From Chitinophagaceae bacterium UBA2791 (GTDB taxonomy: Bacteria > Bacteroidota > Bacteroidia > Chitinophagales > Chitinophagaceae): 17,113 nt of DNA. Both the position numbers and the translations under genes were made by a program. The stretch is taken from contig DEHV01000050.1 of assembly GCA_002352105.1 (NCBI GenBank), positions 48,383-65,495 of the forward strand, in the 5' to 3' direction. Positions 1 to 4,477 of this stretch are shown here, in pieces (the stretch's first letter is position 1; the number at the start of each line of letters is the position of its first letter). The notes under the pieces are model-generated. The model saw nothing but the letters and a program-made list of their open reading frames with translations. It made no database searches and was not told where the DNA came from.

Positions 1-198
1 TTGTATATTCCGGGATATGGCGATATCAATGCCACCAAGGAGTTGAGAGAGTTGAAAATGAGAACGGATTCCCTTGAGCAGGCGGTAATGTACAAGGATC
101 AGTACCTGAACAACATCCGTAATGTGTTGCAGGGGAATGTTACCGTGGCGCTGGATACCACTGTTATTGAAGTTCCTAAACCTGATATAGAAGAATAA
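1..198 (+). CDS. C-terminal end of a coiled-coil membrane protein (M23-peptidase-like N-terminal region, no peptidase domain), 5' partial
   Basis: The frame is open from the window edge and stops at 196-198, so only the last 65 residues are seen; the TTG at base 1 is probably an internal Leu. The segment begins with YIPGYGD and continues as a charged heptad-like stretch (about residues 12-45, TKELRELKMRTDSLEQ, then KDQYLNNIRNVLQG). In many Bacteroidota this 'IPGY plus coiled coil' segment follows the single transmembrane helix of envelope M23 metallopeptidases encoded next to a bactofilin. In those proteins a catalytic LytM domain follows. Here the protein ends about 15 residues after the coiled coil, with an acidic Pro-containing tail, so the peptidase domain is absent. 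It could be a non-catalytic partner that anchors the bactofilin, or a truncated relative. The bactofilin starts 11 bp downstream, so the two are probably cotranscribed. Family assignment is from recalled motif similarity. Confidence 0.6.
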   Translation: MYIPGYGDINATKELRELKMRTDSLEQAVMYKDQYLNNIRNVLQGNVTVALDTTVIEVPKPDIEE

Positions 199-209
199 AA
201 TCAAGCGCT

Positions 210-671
210 ATGTTCAACCAAAAATCAAAATCTGAAGTTTTAAGAAATGAATCTCCCGCTCCTTCAGGAAGCGCCAGCATCATAGCATCCGGCACCAGCC
301 TGAAAGGAGATCTTAACAGTAGCGGCGATATCCGTATCGACGGCATACTGACCGGAAATATCCACTGTTCCGCCAAAGTAGTAATTGGCGCCAACGGGGT
401 AGTGGAAGGAGACATTGTAGGGCTGCAGGCAGATATTATGGGTAAGGTGACCGGCGCCATACGCGTAAAAGAGTTGTTGCAGTTAAAAGGAGGATCTACG
501 GTTAACGGCAACCTCTATGCCGCCAAACTACAGATAGAGACGAACGCCAATTTTAACGGGCAATGTCATATGAGCGCTGAAACGCCTCCTGCTTCGAAAA
601 GCGCTTCTCCGGCTACTGAAACGAAGACCGAAAAGTCTATTCTGGGACAGCCGTCCCTGGCTGTTAAATGA
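210..671 (+). CDS. Bactofilin (DUF583/BacA family) cytoskeletal protein
   Basis: This 153-residue protein has the bactofilin plan: a short polar N-terminus (residues 1-20), a central right-handed beta-helix (about residues 21-125) and a low-complexity Ala/Ser/Thr/Lys tail. The beta-helix shows in the repeated short hydrophobic strands with turn Gly/Asn residues: GTSLKGDLNSSGDIRIDG, VIGANGVVEGDIVG, VTGAIRVKELLQLKGG and STVNGNLYAAKLQIE. Bactofilins polymerise without nucleotide into filaments at the inner face of the membrane and position cell-wall enzymes or shape factors; several are encoded beside M23 peptidases. The gene lies 11 bp after the coiled-coil protein and upstream of the AtpI-like and SprT-like genes, consistent with one operon. 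The ATG at 210 gives a normal N-terminus. Family call is firm; the specific role in shape or division is not visible. Confidence 0.93.
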   Translation: MFNQKSKSEVLRNESPAPSGSASIIASGTSLKGDLNSSGDIRIDGILTGNIHCSAKVVIGANGVVEGDIVGLQADIMGKVTGAIRVKELLQLKGGSTVNGNLYAAKLQIETNANFNGQCHMSAETPPASKSASPATETKTEKSILGQPSLAVK

Positions 672-785
672 TCTGCTTCATAATGCTTTCTTCCGGGCAT
701 GGGCGGCGCTCTGTGCGATCTGCCTGCGTTCGGGGCATTTGCGCCATTTTTCATAACCTGATTGTCGTTATCTTTGGCGGCCGGA

Positions 786-1220
786 ATGGATATTTCCGGT
801 AATCTTATTCAGGTCATGGAAAATAAGGGTTTTGTCCGTTCATTTCTGCCGCTGTTGATCCTGTTTGTCGCCAGTACGATCTTGCTGGCCCTGGCGGGGA
901 TATTGTTTCCCGGCTGGAATATCGATCCCGTGGTCATGATATGCGGAAACCTGATCCTGTTTATCGCTACGGCCATTTCTTTTTACCTGTATCGTAAGTC
1001 GCTTTTTAATAATAATGTGCAGGCCTTTCTCCGTATGATCTACGGGGGCATGTTTGTCAAAATGATGATTTGTCTTTTTGCCGCATTATTGTACATTGGA
1101 ATTGCGCGCAAGAGCGTTAATGCAAGCGTGATATTCGGGTGTATGATCTTATATTTTCTGTATGCGTTCACCGAGATACGGATCATCATGAAACTCAGCA
1201 AGCAGAGAAAACATGCCTAA
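786..1220 (+). CDS. Small four-helix membrane protein, AtpI-like
   Basis: From the ATG at 786 the product is 144 residues with four predicted membrane helices: FLPLLILFVASTILLALAGI, VVMICGNLILFIATAISFYL, a third rich in Met (MIYGGMFVKMMICLFAALLY) and a fourth ending in YAFTEIRIIMKL. The pattern of four short helices, with a 'FVKM' motif in helix 3 and a final Glu-Ile-Arg before a basic tail, resembles the AtpI-like hydrophobic proteins often encoded just before atpB in Bacteroidota. AtpI-type proteins help assemble the ATP synthase rotor ring, but no atp gene follows here, so function is uncertain. An in-frame TTG at 762 would add eight residues; ATG 786 is preferred. The last 8 bp overlap the start of the SprT-like gene, so translation is probably coupled. 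The 114 bp before it hold no convincing gene. Confidence 0.7.
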   Translation: MDISGNLIQVMENKGFVRSFLPLLILFVASTILLALAGILFPGWNIDPVVMICGNLILFIATAISFYLYRKSLFNNNVQAFLRMIYGGMFVKMMICLFAALLYIGIARKSVNASVIFGCMILYFLYAFTEIRIIMKLSKQRKHA

Positions 1221-1830
1221 GCAGGAAGCGCCTTTGGAGGCTATAAAAAAATTTATTCCCGCCCCGGCCGCCCAGCCGGTCCTGGATTATCTCCAACACT
1301 ACAAGGTGCACCTGACCGTTACCCGCGACCGCAAATCGGTATTGGGCGATTATCGCCATGCTACTCTTTACAAGGCGCACCGGATCAGCGTGAACGGCAG
1401 TCTCAATCCTTATAATTTCCTGATCACCCTGATCCATGAATTGGCGCACCTGGTTACGTTTATCCGATTCGGGAATAGGGTTTCTCCTCATGGCGCCGAA
1501 TGGAAAACCACCTATGCCGAACTGCTAAAGGGTTTTCTTACCAGGGAGATATTTCCCGACGAAATACTGAAAGCGCTATCCCTTTCCTTACACGATCTTC
1601 CGGCAAGCAGTTGTTCGGACGATAACCTGATGCGCGTGTTAAAAAAATATGATCACGGGGAGAATGGGTTGGTGATGGTGGAACAATTGCCGGAGGGCCG
1701 GTTGTTCGATATCGGCAAAGGCAAGATATTCAAAAAGGGTAAAAAATTGCGGAAACGGTTCCAGTGCGTGGAAGTAGAGACGGGGAAGGTCTATTTATTC
1801 AGCCCGCTTTACGAGGTAAAGATCGTCTGA
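1213..1830 (+). CDS. SprT-like zinc metalloprotease-domain protein
   Basis: This 205-residue protein carries a zincin motif, LIHELAHLVTF (HELAH, with two His ligands and the catalytic Glu, at about residues 76-80), followed about 15-20 residues later by HGAEWKTTYAELL, whose His is the likely third ligand. This HExxH...H arrangement is that of the SprT/Spartan family, whose eukaryotic members cleave DNA-protein crosslinks; bacterial roles are poorly known. The N-terminus (EAIKKFIPAPAAQPVLDYL) is typical of the group. After the protease domain the C-terminus is basic (GKIFKKGKKLRKRFQCVEV) and ends in short beta strands, in place of the Cys4 zinc ribbon of classical SprT. The basic segment may bind nucleic acid; this is inference. 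The ATG lies inside the last codons of the upstream membrane gene (ATGCCTAA overlap), pointing to translational coupling. No signal peptide, so cytoplasmic. Confidence 0.85.
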   Translation: MPKQEAPLEAIKKFIPAPAAQPVLDYLQHYKVHLTVTRDRKSVLGDYRHATLYKAHRISVNGSLNPYNFLITLIHELAHLVTFIRFGNRVSPHGAEWKTTYAELLKGFLTREIFPDEILKALSLSLHDLPASSCSDDNLMRVLKKYDHGENGLVMVEQLPEGRLFDIGKGKIFKKGKKLRKRFQCVEVETGKVYLFSPLYEVKIV

Positions 1831-1887
1831 ACGGGCGCGTATGGGAACGCGATCTGATCATTGCAGCGCGTTTAAAGAATACCGCAG

Positions 1888-1918
1888 GCGCCGGGAGAGA
1901 TCGTTTGCCGGCCGGCGC
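1888..1918 (+). repeat. GC-rich inverted repeat downstream of the SprT-like gene
   Basis: GCGCCGG at 1888-1894 is the exact reverse complement of CCGGCGC at 1912-1918, with a 17-base loop. It sits 58 bp after the stop of the SprT-like gene and is followed by TGTTAACTC, not a T-run, so it is at best a weak transcription end or an mRNA 3' stabilising hairpin. Confidence 0.35.
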
Positions 1919-1920
1919 TG

Positions 1921-2004
1921 TTAACTCAGTAAGGCCATCAGGGTATATAGAACGATATAGGAAACAAAGGTAGCCGCCAGGAAGCCGATGTGCGCGTTTT
2001 TCAT
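1921..2004 (-). CDS. Possible 27-residue single-pass membrane micropeptide
   Basis: An ATG at 2004-2002 opens a 27-codon frame whose product is almost entirely one hydrophobic helix after a short polar start (MKNAHIGFL, then ATFVSYIVLYTLMALLS). Its frame extends upstream to 2106, but that part has no protein character and overlaps a terminator hairpin, so ATG 2004 is the only sensible start. It lies 25 bp downstream of the terminator that ends the sucC-methyltransferase unit, so it would need its own promoter or readthrough; I find no clear -7 element. It is not recognised as any family. It could equally be a chance frame in the 284-bp gap between the SprT-like and methyltransferase genes. 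Confidence 0.2.
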   Translation of the reverse strand: MKNAHIGFLAATFVSYIVLYTLMALLS

Positions 2005-2028
2005 AGATACGGAGTTTTCGAACAGATT

Positions 2029-2047
2029 AAAAACCGGCCTGAGCCGG
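2029..2047 (-). terminator. Intrinsic terminator of the sucC-methyltransferase unit
   Basis: On the minus strand the sequence reads CCGGC, loop TCAG, GCCGG, then five T residues and AATC. This 5-bp pure-GC stem with tetraloop and T-run lies about 70 bp downstream of the methyltransferase stop and has the orientation expected of a Rho-independent terminator for that gene. On the plus strand the hairpin is preceded by A residues and has no T-tail, so it acts on the minus strand only. Confidence 0.7.
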
Positions 2048-2114
2048 GAATTGCTTGTTAATATTCCCGCCGATCGCGGTAAAATAGTAACGAATGCCCT
2101 AAGCAATTATTGTA

Positions 2115-2861
2115 TTATTTTTTTCTCCAGGCACACATAAAACCGCTGCTAAAAGCATGCGGGAGAAGATCTGCCAGGGCGCAATCTGCTTTTTGAACGA
2201 GCAGGCTGCGTTTAGCGATCAACGAAAAGGGGAATACCTGCTCCAGGAAATTGGCGTTGCGGAAACTGACAATGCGGAAACCATGATCATCAGCCAGCCT
2301 TTCGAGGGATCTTTTGGTAAAGAACTGCCGGTGTAAAAGATCGTCTGCGGCAGATTGTATGGTGGTTCCGGAATATCCCATCCATTGTTTGATCCGCTGA
2401 ACGAGCTTCCATAGGAGATTGTTTTTTTGTTGAAGGTATTGTATAGGGCGGGTGACCAGCAGTTCCCTGGGCCCCTGTCCGTTCGGAACGGTGACGATCA
2501 ATATGCCGTTGTCTTTCAGCAGCGCATGCGCAACCGACAACAGGTACCCGGGGTCGTCCAGGTGTTCAAGCGTTTCGCTGCAGATGATGGCGTCGTAACG
2601 ATGGGGGTCGGCGGCCAGGGCTTCGGCGGGAACTACGTTGAAACGTACATTGGAAAGCATATTGTGCTGTTGCGCAATGGCTATAGCCTTATCGCTGGCA
2701 TCCACGCCGGTTACGGTAAACCCCTGAGCGCCCAGGCCGCGGCTGATGATACCGTTTCCGCAACCGATGTCCAGTATCGTCCCGGAGGGGGGTATGGCTG
2801 CTTTAACGGCCGTTACAATAAAGGCAAGGCGTTTTTTATCGGCGATCCTTTCGTAAACCAT
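2115..2861 (-). CDS. Class I SAM-dependent methyltransferase
   Basis: The 248-residue protein has a Rossmann methyltransferase core. Motif I is ILDIGCGNG at residues 29-37, followed by the ribose-binding acidic residue in VTGVDAS (Asp54). The post-II strand AIICSETLEHLDDP (about 91-104) carries the SE/LEHL signature common in UbiG/UbiE-type and Methyltransf_11/25 enzymes. A further strand, GILIVTVPNG, follows. The C-terminal third (WMGYSGTT, FTKRSLERLADDHGF) is typical of lipid- or sugar-modifying relatives; the substrate cannot be read from sequence. The ubiquinone enzyme UbiG is unlikely because Bacteroidota use menaquinone. The gene starts 21 bp after the sucC stop and is followed by a terminator, so it is probably the last gene of a two-gene transcript. 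No membrane segment is evident. Confidence 0.8.
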   Translation of the reverse strand: MVYERIADKKRLAFIVTAVKAAIPPSGTILDIGCGNGIISRGLGAQGFTVTGVDASDKAIAIAQQHNMLSNVRFNVVPAEALAADPHRYDAIICSETLEHLDDPGYLLSVAHALLKDNGILIVTVPNGQGPRELLVTRPIQYLQQKNNLLWKLVQRIKQWMGYSGTTIQSAADDLLHRQFFTKRSLERLADDHGFRIVSFRNANFLEQVFPFSLIAKRSLLVQKADCALADLLPHAFSSGFMCAWRKK

Positions 2862-2866
2862 AATAC

Positions 2867-2879
2867 GGTTAAAATAACC
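2867..2879 (-). repeat. Small intercistronic hairpin between sucC and the methyltransferase gene
   Basis: GGTTA and TAACC flank a three-base loop in the 21 bp between the sucC stop and the methyltransferase ATG. In the minus-strand mRNA this 5-bp hairpin would sit just upstream of the second start codon, where it could affect initiation or processing. It is too short and AT-rich to be a terminator. Confidence 0.3.
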
Positions 2880-2882
2880 TTA

Positions 2883-4097
2883 TCAGGCGCGTACGGCTTT
2901 GTTCACCAGGGCTGCTGCTTCGCTGAGCAGTATGGCCGATTGTACCTGCAGTCCGCTTTCTTCGATCAGCTTTTTGGCTTCTACCGCATTGGTGCCTTCC
3001 AGTCGAACGATGATGGGCACATTGATATTGCCGATCTTCTTATAAGCGTCTATTACGCCCTGCGCGACGCGATCGCAACGAACGATACCGCCGAATATAT
3101 TGATAAGGATAGCTTTTACTTTCGGGTCTTTAAGGATGATCCGGAAGCCGGCCTCGACGGTCTGCGCATTTGCGGTTCCGCCTACGTCGAGGAAGTTTGC
3201 AGGTTCTCCGCCATTCAGTTTGATCATGTCCATGGTCGCCATGGCCAGCCCGGCGCCGTTGACCATGCAGCCTACGTTGCCGTCGAGTTTAACGAAGTTG
3301 AGATTGAATTTGCCCGCTTCCACTTCTGTAGGGTCTTCCTCGCTGAGATCCCTTAGCGCTTCCAGGTCGGCATGACGCATCAGCGCATTGTCGTCCAGGT
3401 TCATCTTGCAATCGACCGCCACGATCTTCTCGTCGGAGGTCTTAAACAGCGGGTTTATTTCCAACATGCTGCAATCGAGCCCTACATACGCATTGTATAG
3501 GTTGGTAACAAATTTCACGCAGTTTTTAAAAGCTTCGCCGCTCAGCCCCAGGTTAAACGCGATCTTTCTCGCCTGGAAGGCTTGTAAGCCTCCGGAAGGA
3601 TGCACCCATTCCTTGAATATTTTTTCCGGCGTTTTATGGGCCACTTCCTCAATATCCATTCCCCCTTCCGTACTGTACATAACCACGTTGCAGGCCTTGG
3701 CGCGGTCGAGCAGGATAGAAAGATAAAATTCCTTGACGGGGTTGGGGCCTTCATAATAAACGTCCTGTGCGATCAATACCTTATTCACCACTTTGCCGGC
3801 TTCTCCGGTTTGAATGGTAACCAGCGTTCCGCCCAATATATTTCCGGCGATCTCCTTGATCTGTTCCGCGCTTTTGCCTACGGCCACTCCTCTCTGTTCT
3901 GTTCCCTTTATTTTTCCCTTGCCGCGTCCGCCTGCGTGGATCTGGGCCTTGACGACGGCAAAATTATTTCCAAACTGGGTTTTCAGGTTGCGGTAAGCTT
4001 CTTCAGCCGCCCCGGCATTATCAACCGGGTAACCTTCCTGTACGGGGACATTGTATCTTTTTAATAACTCCTTGGACTGGTACTCGTGAAGGTTCAT
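2883..4097 (-). CDS. sucC: Succinyl-CoA synthetase (ADP-forming) beta subunit
   Basis: The product is 404 residues, close to the usual 390-400. It begins with the characteristic MNLHEYQSKELLKRY and has an ATP-grasp domain with VVKAQIHAGGRGKGK (residues 48-62, nucleotide-binding Lys and Gly loop). The later ATP-grasp region includes MLEINPL and VDCKMNLDDNA (Mg/nucleotide ligands). The C-terminal CoA-ligase domain has the signature NIFGGIVRCD at 333-342. With SucD, the alpha subunit carrying the phospho-His, it interconverts succinyl-CoA and succinate with substrate-level ATP/GTP formation in the TCA cycle, in the cytoplasm. sucD is not adjacent in this window, although many bacteria have sucCD together. 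The methyltransferase gene follows after 21 bp. A long divergent gap lies upstream. Confidence 0.97.
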   Translation of the reverse strand: MNLHEYQSKELLKRYNVPVQEGYPVDNAGAAEEAYRNLKTQFGNNFAVVKAQIHAGGRGKGKIKGTEQRGVAVGKSAEQIKEIAGNILGGTLVTIQTGEAGKVVNKVLIAQDVYYEGPNPVKEFYLSILLDRAKACNVVMYSTEGGMDIEEVAHKTPEKIFKEWVHPSGGLQAFQARKIAFNLGLSGEAFKNCVKFVTNLYNAYVGLDCSMLEINPLFKTSDEKIVAVDCKMNLDDNALMRHADLEALRDLSEEDPTEVEAGKFNLNFVKLDGNVGCMVNGAGLAMATMDMIKLNGGEPANFLDVGGTANAQTVEAGFRIILKDPKVKAILINIFGGIVRCDRVAQGVIDAYKKIGNINVPIIVRLEGTNAVEAKKLIEESGLQVQSAILLSEAAALVNKAVRA

Positions 4098-4343
4098 ACA
4101 GTAGTGATTTACAATTAGACTAAAAGTGTTGATGTCCGGATATTCCCTTTGAAAAATCCACCGCGAAATTAACAGATTTGCGCTTACCAGAGAAAAAATT
4201 GCCGTAATCCGTTAAAATGAATATCCTGAAAACGGCTGCGGGGCTCCCCTAAAGCGCAGAGCGCGTGGCAGGCGGATCAAGGAAGATTGCCGGCTGATTG
4301 CGGTTGATCGGTTGGATAAGCAATAACAAAATTTATTAGGGTA

Positions 4344-4378
4344 TTTTGCGGTCTGGCGACTACGATGGATTATATTTA
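4344..4378 (+). promoter_or_regulatory. Candidate promoter of the PL8 lyase gene
   Basis: TTTTG (4344-4348) followed after 22 bp by TATATTTA (4371-4378) resembles the Bacteroidota housekeeping promoter (TTG, 17-23 bp, TAnnTTTG), with one mismatch in the -7 box (final A for G). Transcription would begin near 4385, giving a leader of about 90 bases that includes two hairpins. Confidence 0.35.
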
Positions 4379-4386
4379 GATGTCCG

Positions 4387-4419
4387 CGCCAGGCGTCTGG
4401 CGTTCGCCGGCAACGGCGA
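4387..4419 (+). repeat. Two tandem GC-rich hairpins in the PL8 lyase leader
   Basis: CGCCAG (4387-4392) pairs with CTGGCG (4397-4402) across GCGT. Immediately after, TCGCCG (4404-4409) pairs with CGGCGA (4414-4419) across GCAA. Both stems are 6 bp, perfect and GC-rich with 4-base loops, and neither is followed by a T-run, so they are not terminators. If transcription starts near 4385 they form the 5' end of the mRNA, which could stabilise it or take part in leader-based control. Confidence 0.5.
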
Positions 4420-4477
4420 GGCGGAAGCCGCTTTCATTGCCGGCGCAACGAAAACAGCGGCGAATTTATCCTGAACA

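Larger units (their letters stand above)
4098..4477. other. 380-bp divergent intergenic region between sucC and the PL8 lyase gene
   Basis: No open frame of protein character and no tRNA-like fold was found. The region must hold the start signals of both flanking genes. For sucC only a weak -7-like TAATTTCG is visible on the minus strand. Toward the lyase gene there is a plausible promoter (4344-4378) followed by two tandem GC-rich hairpins (4387-4419). The middle part (about 4230-4300) is GC-richer than the AT-rich stretches either side and has no assigned role. Confidence 0.6.

Noticed and set aside
668..802. 44-codon frame starting in an ATGA overlap with the bactofilin stop
   Set aside because: The position is that of a possible AtpZ gene, but the product is Cys/Arg-rich with no AtpZ-like helices and overlaps the next start. 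The other two frames also show no AtpZ remnant.
1764..1973. 69-codon plus-strand frame at the end of the SprT-like gene
   Set aside because: It overlaps the SprT-like 3' end out of frame, is Arg/Gly-rich and has no protein character.
2427..3356. 309-codon plus-strand open frame antisense to the methyltransferase and sucC genes
   Set aside because: It spans two well-supported minus-strand genes and their intergenic space, has no recognisable domain, and arises from the codon bias of the real genes.
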